From: Lingula anatina
Taxonomy: Eukaryota; Brachiopoda; Lingulata; Lingulida; Lingulidae
Length of the DNA stretch: 50,782 bases
Assembly: GCF_001039355.2 (NCBI RefSeq)
Contig: NW_019774125.1
Location: forward strand, 50,469 to 101,250
Direction of reading: 5' to 3'
The translations under genes were made by a program, and so were the position numbers. Below are positions 26,301 to 41,300 of this stretch, piece after piece (position 1 is the stretch's first letter; each line of letters opens with the position of its first letter). The notes below the pieces were generated by a model. The model did not search any database, was not told the DNA's origin, and saw nothing but the letters and a program-made list of their open reading frames with translations.

Positions 26301-29300
26301 AGTCAGCCATTACCAATGGTTACTCTATATAATTATAACAGCAAAGCTTAGCATTTCACTGGAAAAAGCATTAAAATCAAGAAAGTAAAATGGGACAAAA
26401 CATAATTCAAATCTACTCGAAGTCAGTGTCCGACAAATATTCCCAAAGAACTAACCTTAAATCAACAATATGAATCATTTTCATGTGTTTATTTGACTTT
26501 CAAGAAAAAAAATTAAGAATGTCAAGTATTTTTCATCTTTAAAATCAGAATGTTGGTCAGGAAAAAAGAGGAAAAATACTGCAGCTAAAATAGTTCAATC
26601 ACACACCATTTAATTTGGTCTTATCTACAAGAATTGAAATGACATCAGAGTTATTCATGATATTGTACCTTCAAAGCTCATGTTACAAAATTTGCCATAG
26701 AAATCAGCTGTACAGTTGCAGTAGAAGTCGGCCCATACATCATTGCAGGTGCCGCCATTCTGGCAAGGGCTACTTGCACAGTCATCTCCATCTAAAATTT
26801 AAGAAGTATTTATTTATTTATAACCCCACAGCCAATGTATCCTGTGTGAACAGCATATGTCCAATACTACAACCACAAGCAAGGGGGTAAGTGTCTTCCT
26901 AAAGGTGTTTACAGCAATTCCTTAATAAAAGAATAATGAATTCAAGGTAATGAACAATTTGAAATGTGTGAATATCACACCATTGCATGGATTAAGTTAA
27001 TCATTTTATTATCCTTCCTATTTTCATCTATATAAAGTATTTCAGTTTTACTATTCATTCTTATATTGACTATCAGCAGTACTATAATAATTTAAAATTT
27101 AGGACCTACCTATGAAAGGTTCAAATGGAGGGGCAGGAGGAAGGACGTCCACTTCAGTTCTTCCCATCAAAGATTCGGCCCAGACTAAAACAAAATTACA
27201 ACATGCTCATTATCAATGAATTATCAAATTTTTGCATGTATTACACTACAAATTTTGCACATATTTGCAAAATTTGCTTTCAAGTTTTTTAATAAACAAA
27301 TTCTGTTGAAAATGAACATTTTAATCACTAGTGTACTTTCATGGTGCCAAGTCTTTAAAGAGATTTATAAAGAAAATAAAAACATATATTATGCACACAG
27401 CAATATTCAACAAAACGTTTTCTAGGAAATAGGGATGCCATCTACATCAAACCAAAAGAAGATCTTGATAAGAAACACTCACATGTGCAATTTCCAGGCA
27501 AGAAGGCAATTGTAGGGATATGCACTTGAACTCCGCCACCTCGAGCACAGATGCCGCGCAAACCAATTCTGTATGCTCCTGGTGGAATGGTCACTCCGGC
27601 ACCAATCAGGCCATTGTGGCTGTTGGCACCGGTCAAGCTGGCCACAAACTGAGGCTCGCCTTCATCGTAGATTGCCCATGTTTCCAAACCGGTTTCTGGA
27701 ATTGGCTTATGGAACACTCCAGACAGACAGGTTTCTTGGGTGATGTTCATGAATTCTGACATGCCCACAATGGCGCTGTCATCGGGGAACTGTCCATTGC
27801 AGTCCAAAACCCAACCAGCTTTATCTGAAAAAAAGATTGCATTATCCCCATTAGAGGCTGATGGTTAAAAAATATTCAATACAAATGTGAAGGTTCTTTT
27901 GGCATAAGCTAGAGAAATGAACTGATACTTTACCAGGCAATATACCATCTGCCTAAGGTCAATGTCACCAAGTTACAGGACCTTTGACTAATGTGACAAG
28001 TTATCACCCCAATATTTCTATTGAAATTGCATAGCTGTAATTCAACAAAATTAATCAAATAGTTTATCAGTTCATATTGTCAAGATGTACAATACTAAGG
28101 AATGACAATAGCCATTATTAATTTTTCAGACATCAGACTAATTTGCTTTGATAATGACTATATGTATGGAACATCTTGTTATGTAGTCTTAGGGGTTTTC
28201 CTACCAGTTTTTGTCCAATTGAAGTCAGTATCCTTAAAATTCATGTCCAATCCACATCCATGAGGTTCTGAGACATTACAACTGTGGATGTATACAAACT
28301 GGTATACAGGGTCATTGATCAAATCTGAAATTCAAGATTTTTCTTTATTAATCTAATGTCATCAATGCTTAGAGCATTTAGCACTTATATTTTCCTAGTC
28401 TTGCCATAACCATCATCATTAATGCCACAAAACAATTACTTTTTCATGACAGTGCTATGCAATTCAGAGACATTAAATCTTTTCATGTTTCACTAAAATG
28501 CCATGATTTCTGTTAAGATAATAGACTACTTTCTTCATAAATGCCTCATCCCTTACCAAAAACAAAGTAGATAATAGTAATAATGCTTCATTTGCTATGA
28601 TTAACAAATGAAATCAATAAAAAAACAAATACATAAATGAGTGTGATGACCACAGAGTTAAAATGTTGATCAAAATTGACTTATTTCATCCATCATAACA
28701 GTGCAACTAGCACCATTCCTAAGAAACAACCAGGCCCACGACACTTACCCATCTCACAGAACATCCCACTGAAGCGTGGAGGGCACTCGCAGTAAGGCTG
28801 TGTTAGAGACATCTCGTGGCATGTTCCGCCATTCTCACAAGGGTTGTCATCACACACTGCCAAAATATATCAAAATAATAATAAAAACAGTCACTCTGGA
28901 TAGGACTTATTTATGTTATGTGATTTAGAAAACAATTCATTCTAAACAAATGCTGCATGGTAATAAAAGTAGCACAAAATAATTTTATAAAGAAGAAATA
29001 ATGTTTATATGTATGTAAATGTACCTGTACTTTTTTAGTAGTGGGAAAATATAGTTAAATGTAATATTTATGAGATAAATAGCTAAAAAAATAAATACTT
29101 CACTTTTCACATCATTCAAAAACCAACTAGTATAAACAGAGAATAACCAAAATGAAGGTATTTCCAGTAAACTCAAATTTGTCTATTTTTGTCCATTTAA
29201 ATTAAAAAAAGAGAACCTGCACTTATTGCTCCCCTACTTTCAACTGTATACTCACCTCCTGGTCTTGTGTAGTTCAACATCTCAAAGACAGCTGGAAGAA

Positions 29301-32300
29301 AGAGTTGCAAAATGTAAAAAAATACTTAAGTATATGACTTGTACATCTACTTCATACCAATATCAAATGTGAAATACAGCTAAACCAAAAAAATACAATT
29401 TTTATTCACTTTATGTTTATAACTAATATGTATAAAAAGCATCTGTATCAGGTGATTTTTATAAAAAAAAACTCATACAACTAGAATTAAAAGAATTAAG
29501 AAAATATTTTTTCCTTAATGAGGATAACCACCATCACATTACTCTGATAAAACTTTAATTCTAATCTGATCTTTTTCCAAAACCAATCGTTATCATTATT
29601 TTGTATTCATGGACCTATTACTACAAGTTAGCAGCAGTAGCCCCATGCCAGCCAGACACAAAATACCTAAACCAACAGATAAACTATATACTTAATCTTA
29701 AATGGATAATCTTGACTGATTTTGATAAACTAAAATTATGATTTTGTGCTCATTAACTCACCATCGCAGGGCACTGGCAGCAGCCCCATGCCAAGAAGCA
29801 CAAGTTCAATCCCCGGCTGTGTTCCACAAGAAGCTGCGATTGAATAATTATGCTCCCCTGGCATGATGTCGGCAAACGCCAAGTAAGCAGTCAAGCCCTG
29901 GCCCACTGGCATCTTCACGTAATTCAGTGGGACCTGAGGTGGCTGGAGGTCAAACAGTGGACGCCACTGGCCATACTGCTGTTCAAGAACTGTCATGGCC
30001 ACATCACGATGGTGATCGCTCCCATAAAGTATGAACCCGCAAGAGGGAGCGAGAACAGAATGCGACATTAAATTTGCAATTGCGGCAGTATCGCCAGCAT
30101 TTGTACCTGAGCAATTCAAGGCAAGGCGTCCTCGTACTGAAAATAAATAAAAAAATAATCATCTTTCAATGTTACTTCACCTGAAATTAAGTTGTTTACT
30201 AAGTATAAAAACGTTGCTGTGTCACCAAAACATAACCATCAAGATCTAAATTGTGTAATATTGATAGAAAAAATAAATGTGATACAACAATATAAATTCA
30301 ATAAGTGTTTAATAAACTTAATGAACAAAAAGAAGTACTATGAGTCATTTGTCCTGCTTACATTTCACACTACTGCCAAAGACAACCAAGAACTTAATTT
30401 TTTTCTATTCTCCAATGGACCAAGCAATTAAGGTACCCTGTGCCACTGTACTAACACAGAGACTCTCTCTGCATCAGTACCATTACACAAAGCATATTCA
30501 TGATCATAAAACACTACCAAAAATCAAAAACTTTGAGGGAATACTCACATTCCTTATTGGTGGTGAAATCCAATTCGTCTAGGCCCTGGACCTGGATGTA
30601 GTTACAGGGATTGTGTTCACTTATCATGCAGGTGTAATTGACCAATTCTGGGATACCATGGAAATTACCAAGTGGCAAAGCAGGTGAATCGCCGTATAAC
30701 ATAATCTCATGGATCCTACCCTTCATTTCTAGATATTATAAAAAAAGAGAAAAAAAAAGAAAGAAAATTAAAAAAAAAACTGAGTAAAAAAACAATTCAT
30801 ATCTTTTCATGTATTTCAGTTTCAGGACACTGCATTTTTTCTTATTGAAATTCAAACAAAATTCTTGGTATGACAGTTAAGACCAGTTTTCCAGTAGAAA
30901 GTTTCTAGTGAAGCAGACCGTATACTTAACGTACCATCACATGACACATGAGGTATGGAGCCTGATCCGAAGAGCGCAATTTGGACACCAGGATCATTAC
31001 CGCAAGTGCCATCTATACTGTAGAGATATGAACCAACAGGACCGTCTATAAACCCAATTGTAACTTCCATCCCATTATGACTGACATTGAAGGTGAAGCT
31101 ATCCAAGGGATCTGAGCTACTAAAATGGACGTCTTGGCCTCCTGTAAACAAAAATGTAATGGTGAAAGTTTTATAATTTACAGATGGAATACTGATACTA
31201 TGATGTTAAATTTGTGTGTGTGTGTGTTAATCATTTAAAGAATTATAATTTTATTACTTTTATGAACAGTAATTTCCACAACAATTGCCAAATTGGCACA
31301 GTAGTTTATCGACCCAAATGCATATGCAATAATTTTAACCTCACAACATACTAAAAATATTTTTCAACAATCACTATGCTTACTTAAAGTTTAAAAAATG
31401 TTCATCATAATCATTAATTTCATTTCTAAAAATAAAGATGAAAAGTGTAAATTTGCACAAAAATTCTATCAGCAACAGATAGGTAATATCTCACCATTGG
31501 CAGAGCGTCCTGTAGAAGACAACTCCGCATCACCGGAGATAGAATACAAAATATAACTACATCGTTGTTCAGTGATGTTAACCAAATCTCCCATCAGTAC
31601 AGCTCTTTGATTATTTCTGTTACTGCAGTCAAGGGTATATGGACCATCTGAAAAAAAAAGCATTCATCCAATACTAGTCATAGTTGTATAGTGCAAATAA
31701 TAAAAAATTGTTAAATATCAAGAAATTTTCCACACAGAACATTTTATCATACTCAATTAAAGTACAGAGAAAGAAAGAAGTATTTTTTCTTATTAATATA
31801 ATTAATTATGTATTTTATTTACTATAGAGTTAACTTGGACTTCAAAACAAAACACTGAACTCAGAGCTTTCAATAGTACTTTGTTAAGAAAATGTGGTAT
31901 ATGAAACCCAAATATTCATTAGTCTATCACCCCATTTCCATAGATTTTTAGATCGATCTATCCCTGTGGGAAGTCTCACTAGATTACTGTCAGCTTGGCC
32001 GGATTAAGCGTCTGTCCCGCCTACTAAAAGCTGGAAAGGGGTAATTAACTATGGTGCCCGCTCGGCTGACTGCAATTTAGGGTGAACCCCCAGGGAGTTA
32101 GGTCGATCTAAATCTTAATCTTTAGCACCCTATGGGACCATTCCCAGACCCTAACTGTGGATGGATCTATCTCTGAGGGGATTCACGCTAAATTACAATC
32201 AACTTAAGCAGCTTGGATGTATGTTATGCCTACTGAAGCTGTTAGGGGGTAACTAACTATAGTTTAGTAGCTTCAGAAGGCATACCAGACATCTTAGCCC

Positions 32301-35300
32301 CTTAGCTGACAGCAATTTAGCGAGAAACTCCTCGAAGATGGATCGATCCTGTTAGATCAATCTAGGTATGGGAACCAAGTCTATATCTGTCCTATGATAG
32401 TCCTGGCCCCCGTTTCACAAAGAATCTTAAATCCGTAGTCGACTAGCTCGAGCTGGGTGGCCTAGCTAGGTCGACTTAGCTGAAGTCGACTAGGAGTGTT
32501 TCACAAAGAATCTAACGTCTTAGCTTGGCGTGCTTACCGTAGAGAAACTCTTCAAGAAAAGGAGGTGTAAAATTGCAAAAGTTTCACAAGACATGACGTT
32601 TCATGGCCTCTTTCGGCCGAGAACGATCGTTTATCAACAATAAAAGTCAGCCAAAACACAAACAAAGTTTGTTTTTGAACTTTATTGATTAGTTTAACTT
32701 CAATACAACTTCAAAGTAACAGTTAAACATTAGCTTGTCGTGGAACACTACTGAGGGACGTCTAGCGGTCAAAAACATAAACAAACACGCGATCGGCTGG
32801 GTAAAGTGGAATTTTATTTTTTATTTTAATATTCCATAAATGTCAGTGCTATTCAAGGATATTATAACACAATATCTTGAAGGAGGTATGTTCTTTCCAA
32901 ATTTTTGTTGTTTATGCTCTCATTTACCGAGTTTTAGTTGAGCTTGCCGACTTAAGTCTCCTCCCGAGGAGGCTTGACATCGTCGACTTACAGCTAAGAA
33001 AAAAATGACGTAAGCGACCTTTTAGATTCTTTGTGAAACGGGACTTAGTGACGTAACGACTTAATTACGTTGGTAACCAAGCCCTAAGTCAGGGAAACCG
33101 ACTTAAGTTTTTTTGTGAAACGGGGGCCTGGTGTGAGCATGCCTCAACAGAAAAGAAAATCTGAGAAAAATAAGAAAAGCCTTACCTCCCTGTGGTTCCA
33201 TCCAATCAACATCATCTTGTCTTTGATCTTGAGACAAATAGCAACCATTTGTGTCAGAGAATGTGCAAGTAATGTCGGCTCCCAGCAATTCTCCAGTGAG
33301 GTCAAATGGACCAGCTGGCCCTGATGACCCTGATGGCCCTGAGGGCCCTGAGGGTCCCATCATTCCATGAATCATACCCTTTATTTCTAGTAATATATAA
33401 AAAGAAAAAGAATTAAGAAGAATGGAGTTAAATAATAACAGTTACTTCTTTTTTCATAAGTTTTTGTTTGAGGACACAACATGTGGAGAAATTTAAGATA
33501 TAAATTCTATTTTTTTTAAAATTCAAATCAATTTCTATCTTTGACTTTAAGCAAAATCAAAGTTAAAACTGAATGTACTAAAAATCTAATATGGTCCTGA
33601 ATACATTTTCATTGCCCCTTACAACATATTAATTACCTCTAACAAACAAAATTTGAAATTAAATTAATCACATGCTGACAAACCTTGATTTTCTTTCTGA
33701 ATTATGCTAAACTGACATAAATCAACTTTATTCATGGTCTAAAAAATAGTTTTCGGACAATTAGAGACCAGGGTCCCAAACATCAATCAAAAATATGTCT
33801 CAATGTTTAGACCAAATATTTAATCTACCACACTCTAGTCTAACCTTTTGTAGTCTGCTCAAATAAGTTTTGGTCTGAAATATTAGCCATGTCTCTCTTC
33901 GTATAAAACAGGCACAACATTTCACATAAATGGACTTCTTTATTGCTAAACCGTGTGACAAAGGTGGCTTAAACTTTTGGAAAGTATAGACCAATTTTCG
34001 GGCAAAAGATTCTAGTGAAACAGAGCTTCAATTTAACCTACCATCACATGACACGTGAGGTATGGAGCCTGATCCGAAGAATTCAACTTGGACACCAAGA
34101 TCATTACCGCAGGTGCCCTCTACACTGTAGACGTATGAACCAATAGGACTCTCCATTAACCCAACTGTAACTTCCATTCCATTATGACTGACGTTGAAGG
34201 TGAAGCTATCCAATGGATTTGAGCTACTAAAATGGACGTCTTGGCCTCCTGTAAACAAAAATATAATGAGAAAAGTGCTAACTCTTTATTTACAGATGGA
34301 CCACAGGTGGTATATGATATATTATGTATTCTTATTTTATGAATAATTTTATGAATCATAATTTTTATGAGTTTATGAGCAGTACTTTTTACAGCAATTG
34401 CCAAGTCAGGCCAGAAATTTGGATATATAATATTATGTAACATGTATATTTACTGACCCAAATGAGCATATGATAATTTTTAACTCGCCACCCAGACTTA
34501 ACTAAGAGTATTTTTTCAACAATCACTATCACTATGCTTCCTCTAGGTTAAGAAACTGTTCATAATAGTTTTCCAAATGCCATTTTAAAAAATAAAGATG
34601 AAAAGTGTGACTTAACACAAAAAACTAACAGCAACAGATATATAAAATAATATCTCACCAGTGGCAGAATGTCCTGTAGAAGACAACTCAGCATCACCAG
34701 AGATAGAATATAAAATGTAGCCACATCGTTGTTCAGTGATGTTGGTAACAAAATCTCCCATCAGTACAGCTCTTTGGTTATTTCTGTTACTGCAGTCAAG
34801 GGTGTATGGACCATCTGAAAAAAGTATTCATCCAAAAATGGTCATATAGTATAGTTCAAATGATAAAAGCCAACTTTGTTCAGTAACAAGAAATTTTCCA
34901 CACAACACATTTTATCATGCTCATTTACAATGCATAGAAATAAAAGTGTTTTTAATATAATTTTAATTAATATTAGACTTCCCAACTTATAACAAAGAAC
35001 TTTGGCAAAAGCTTACAACATTACTTAATTCAAAAGAAAGAAACAAATGTCCATTAGTCTATATCTGATGTATGTTTGTTCTGATGTAAGCATACCTCAA
35101 CAAAAAATTCTGAGAAAAATGACAATCCTATGAGCCTTACCTCCCTGAGGTTCCATCCAATCAAAGTCGTCTTGTCCTTGAACTTGAGACAAATAACAGC
35201 TATTTGTGTCAGAGAATGTGCAAGTAAAGTCGGCTCCCAGCTTTTCTCCAGCATCCATAGAGAAATGCATCTGTTCTGTCCTTTGCAGAAATTCTGAAAA

Positions 35301-38300
35301 TAAAATATAAAATATTAAATCTTTTGTTATTTTGCAATTGTTAGAATTGCTGAATTTTTCTATAAGTGAATATTAGTACACAAAAAGGGAATTGTTTAAA
35401 CACTTTTATTTATACTTTGTTCATTATGCTCTTTATTTATTCACTAATTATTTAGTTTTATTTAATATTCCATCACTGCTGATCTTGCTTTTGAAAGCAT
35501 AGGTTCATCCCTCTAATTTTGTGGATAATTTTCCAGAAAGAGCTTTGCCCCCTCCCCCTACACACACACACACTTTAGTTTCACAGTTAAAACAAAAGAG
35601 AATAAATGTATTCTACATATATATTATAATTACCATCACATGTGGTATTTGGTGAACTTCCAAGTCCCAGCAATACCATGTGTACACCTGGTCCTGCTCC
35701 ACAAGCCCCAACAAAGCTGAGGTTGTATTGGCCAGGTGGGAAGTCCACCATGGCATAGTTCATCGTCATGTTGCCCATGTGCCTCTCGAGATGAGCCTGC
35801 GGTATGACACCGCGCGAGATGTTGTAGAGAATCTCTGGACCATTGGGGCCATGGTTCACCACCATGAGATCAACGGGGGAGTCCGTCAGGGCAGTGTAGA
35901 GAACAAAACCACAAGTAGGACCGCCCACATTGAATATTTCTCTCAAGTTCAAAGCCGCCCTGTCACCAGGGCTATGATTACTGCAATCAAGGGCGTAGAA
36001 CTCTCCTGTGACCAAGAAAAAAGTTTGAATAAATTATTTGAATTTTAGAAAAAAAATCCATCTTATAAAGAGAACTCTCATAGATCTAGGACATGCTAAT
36101 CAGATTCAATGAATACACAGTGTTTATGTCATGTGTATGTAACCAGTAACTGAAAAGATAAAGAAAATTCTCAGTAATAAGAAAAAGTAGATATTTCTAA
36201 ATTTATCTATAATCAACTTTCATAACCCTACTTGTGAGCAATTTCTACATCACCTTTTAAAGGTCACATTCTTCTTAAAACTCCACCAAGATTAACAGAG
36301 ATTAACACCAATGAGATGAACACAGAGATAAACACCAATGAAATGAAAAGACACAGAATAATTAACACCAATGCTAACCATCATTTTGGGGAGTGGTCCA
36401 GTCAAAGTCATCATGCCTCTGATCTTGTACGAGATTACAGCTTTCATGTTGGCTAAGCATACAGACAGGGGGCCTATCATGTCCATGTCGCATATCCACT
36501 CCATCCAGAAATCCTGGGTAGCACCACTCTTTTGTTTGTGCATAGTAACCACCATGGCCTCCATGGCCGCCATATGCTGAAAAGAAATGGGAGAACAGAA
36601 TACCAGTATATAAATTGAGTTTAAAAATTAGCATTTTTTTTTTTGTGGAAGGGTATCATTTGTTGCATTTGTAACTATGTTCTCCCACAAATGTAAAGTG
36701 GCCATAAAAAAGAAATCAAGAAATCGTTTCCAATTTAAGAGCTTGCATAAGAAAACTTAATTTAAAGATTTAAATTGAATAAATCGCCATGGTCAAGCAG
36801 ACAACAAAAACATATTTTTTTAATATGGATAGTCTTATATATTTAAATTTTGTGATAATGGCCATGGATCTAGATGAGAGAAAACTCTTTTTACATTACA
36901 GATTCAAAAATCTATGGTAGGTAGATTCCCTGCAGTGATAAACAAATAAAAAACAAAAAAGCTGCTTCATTTCTAAGTTTCATTTTCATCCTGGCTAGCA
37001 CAAAGTCTGTAACAGTTTCTCATAGTATTATAATCTTTATCTAAATTGTGTATAGCAACATTATCAAAACATAACTTACCACCACACTGTCCATCATATC
37101 CTCCAACTTGATTGATGAACATGAAACCAGAGCTACGACATTCACCAATAATTTCAAACTTGAATGTTCCAGGAGGCACTTCTCTGGAAAACCATTCATA
37201 CCAGTCATGACCTCCAGTTCTGTTAACCAAGGTCATTGGGTATACATTGCCTTGTTCATCTCTGACATGTGCAATGGCGATGAATTTATCCCCTGGTGTG
37301 GCGTTGAACATGCCAGCTTCAATGTTGACACAGGTGGTATGATTAAGTTGTTCCATATGCAACAACTTCGCAACACCTTGGAAAGCTGAACAACTCATTC
37401 CCACATGTCCCACTGAAACAATGTGTTTTATTCTTATTTAATATCTAATATAAAGAATCCAGATACCTTTCCATACTAGTTAATAGCACCCTTGTCTCCC
37501 AACTCACATTCATATTGTTCTGCTTTGACAGTATCTCACAATATCTATAATTTTTAATCATTGAAAACATTCTGCCTTTTGCTTACTTCAACAATTGTCA
37601 TATCAAAATGAAGATTCCTATAATAAAAAAAAATATCTTAAAAATCATCACAGTAAAAAACTTACATTGTGTGTCATTATGCCAGTCTCCATCATCATTG
37701 AGGTCTTGTTCCATTCCACAAAATGGTGTTTCATAGTCATGGAAACCACACATAGAAGGACCCATGTTGTCATGGCCTGAATGTCCACCGAAGTCTTCAA
37801 ATTAAAATGAAAAAAATCATTTGTCATTAATTATCAGACATCATAATGTCCCCATAAAAACTGCATGTTTTGTTTGTCAATATATTCAAATTCATCAATG
37901 AAAATCAAACTGATGAATAAGCTCCCCAAATTATCTTATATTTATGGCTTATGTGTGCAAAGATCAGAGTGGACAAAATAATCAATAATCAATAAACAAA
38001 TAATACAGATGCATTTATTTCTTTTTTAAGTAATGGTACCTAGTTGATGGTACCTAGATGATAGGGTCATTTGATGTCACAAGCTTGATACTCTAGTGAT
38101 TGGCTTGGTAACTGCCAGTGACAGATATGTTTTGATATCAAAATGTCAATGATTTGCTATCCCATAGGCTCATAAAATAAAGAGGACCAGCAATTAAAAA
38201 TCAATAGTGTCCAGCTGGCCCTATCATTTGCTTGACAGGAGTATCAAGTTGATGTCATGTTCCATTCAACTTGATGGTTCTTCGTAGCCATGGAAACCAC

Positions 38301-41300
38301 ACATAGGGGGAGCCACAATATAATGACCTATGTAGCCACCTGAATGTCCACAACTATAAAGATTGTATGAAACTAAGATTGCTATTTAAATGCAATAATA
38401 TTTTGATTCCTTACCCATGCATTGTCCATCATATCCTCCAACTTGATTGATGGCCATGAAACCAGAGCTATGACAATCACCAATGATCTCAAACTTGAAT
38501 GTTCCAGCAGGTACTTCACTCTTAAACCATTCAAACCAGTCATGACCTCCAGTTCTATTGACTAAGGTCATTGGGTATACATTGCCTTGTTCATCTCTGA
38601 CATGTGCAATGACAATGAATTTGTCTCCTGGTGTGGCATTGTACATGCCAGCTTCAATGTTGACACAAGTTGTGAAATTAAGTTGCTTCATGTACAACAA
38701 CTTGGCCACACCTTGTAGAGCTGAACAACTGATTTGCAACCGTCCCTCTGAAACAATACATGAATTATTTTGAGTTAAATATCTAAAATAAAATACAAAT
38801 ACCTTTCTATACTAGTTGATATGAAAGCACTCTTGCCTCCCACCTCCTATTTCATTGTAAATATCAATCAATGATTAAAGAGAGTAGGCTACTTGACAAG
38901 GTGTATTCTCTTTACCATCAAATAAATGTGTATACATGACATGTTCTTCATCCTATACCGCAGCTCATAATATACCATAATGAATCAATGAAAACATTCT
39001 GTATTTTCCTTAGACCAACATAATCGAATCAAAATGTAGAATATTACAAAATTATTAATAAATCATCACCTTGTGTGTCATTATGCCAGTCTCCATCATC
39101 ATTGATGTCTTGTTCCATTCCACACAATGGTTCTTCATAGTCATGGAAACCACACATAGGGGGACCCATGTTTCCATGGCCTGAATGGCCACCAAAGTCT
39201 TTAAAAGTGAAAAAATTGTAATAAATTATCAGACATTGTTATGTCCAAATAAAACATGTATGTCTAATCTGTCATTACATTAAAATTTGTCAATAAAATA
39301 TAAAAAGAACCAAAAAGATACTCAAGTACAATGTAGTCTTATATTTATAACTTTTGTACATCACAATTATGAGTACAAAGAACAGTGCACAAATTGATGT
39401 TTCAACATAGACTGGACGAAATAATAGTAAACACTATTGAGAGACAAAGTCAGCAAGAAAAAACCCCATATTTGATGCTGAATCATCAATATACAAATAT
39501 GCTCAGAAATAATGAAGCCAGATGCAGTTTTTTTTAATGGTACCCTAGTGATGACACTGAGGTGACAAGGCCTTTTGATGTAATTATCTTGACACTCTAG
39601 AGTTTGGCTTGGTGACTGCCAGTGACAGATATGTTTTTATATCAAAATCATTATGCCAATAATTTGCTTTTCCATAGGCCCATGAAATCAAGAAGATCAG
39701 TAATTCACATTCAATAGTGTCAAGCCAACTTTATCATTTTCTTAACCAACTTAGTATAACTTTGAGGTCTCGTTCCATTCACACAATGTTTCTTCACAGT
39801 CATAGAAACCACACATATGGGGAGCCACATTATGATGACCTATGTAGCCACCTGAATGTCCAGAACTATAAAGATTGTATGAAACTAAGATTGCTGTTAA
39901 AATGCAATAACATTTTGATTCCTTACCCATGCATTGTCCATCATATCCTCCAACTTGATTGATGGCCATGAAACCAGAGCTACGACAATCACCAATGATC
40001 TCAAACTTGAATGTTCCAGGAGGTACCTCACTCTTAAACCATTCAAACCAGTCATGGCCTCCAGTTCTATTGACTAAGGTCATTGGGTATACGTTGCCTT
40101 GTTCATCTCTGACATGTGCAATGACAAGGAATTTGTCTCCTGGTGTGGCATTGTACATGCCGGCTTCAATGTTGACACAAGTTGTGAAATTAAGTTGCTT
40201 CATGTACAACAACTTGGCCACACCTTGCAGAGCTGAACAACTGATTTGCAACCGGCCCTCTGAAAAATTAAAAATTTTTAAATTTTTTTTTTAATTCCAA
40301 TTATTTTATCAATTTTCAGTTATTGCAAGCCTTTTCAAAGTCCCACTTTGCCGACCTTTTCGTTCAAATCTAATGTTAATTATTTCAAAAAGGTTAGTTA
40401 CCTGCCATGACCAATATCTCCTACCAATAAATACACAGACAAATGTTACAAATTTATAAACAACAATCATCATTATGGTTATTAATATCTACCTTGTGTG
40501 TCATTATGCCAGTCTCCATCATCATTGATGTCTTGTTCCATTCCACACAATGGCTCTTCATAGTCATGGAAACCACACATAGGGGGACCCATGTTTCCAT
40601 GACCTGAATAACCACCATAGCCACCTGAATGTCCGCCATAGCCTACAAGGAAGAAAAAGTCTCAAAGTTAAAGAAAGATAAATCTGAATAAATACTGCCC
40701 CCAAAAAATTAATAGCACTGATATATTCATTATTTATAAACCACTTTGGATTTTTAATACCTTTATATAAAATTGAACAATGTTTTATACCAATTTTATT
40801 ACTCGAAATAAAGTAAATAAATATTTCACATCAGGTTTCCATTTTCAAAGCAACAATAATGCAAATATTTATGCATTCATTTTTGAAAACATTTATTCAA
40901 ATAAGTTTAACATTTCAAAGAAAATGCTATTTTAAAACTTACCACCACACTGTCCATCATATCCTCCAACTTGATTGATGGCCATGAAACCAGAGCTACG
41001 ACAATCACCAATGATCTCAAACTTGAATGTTCCAGGAGGCACTTCTCTGGAAAACCATTCAAACCAGTCATGGCCTCCAGTCCTATTGACTAAGGTCATT
41101 GGGTATACGTTGCCTTGTTCATCTCTGACATGTGCAATGACAAGGAATTTGTCTCCTGGTGTGGCATTGAACATTCCAGCCTCAATGTTGACACAAGTTG
41201 TAAAATTAAGTTGCTTCATGTACAACAACTTGGCCACACCTTGCAGAGCTGAACAACTGATTTGCAACTGGCCAGCTGAAAAATTTTTAAATTTTTTAAA

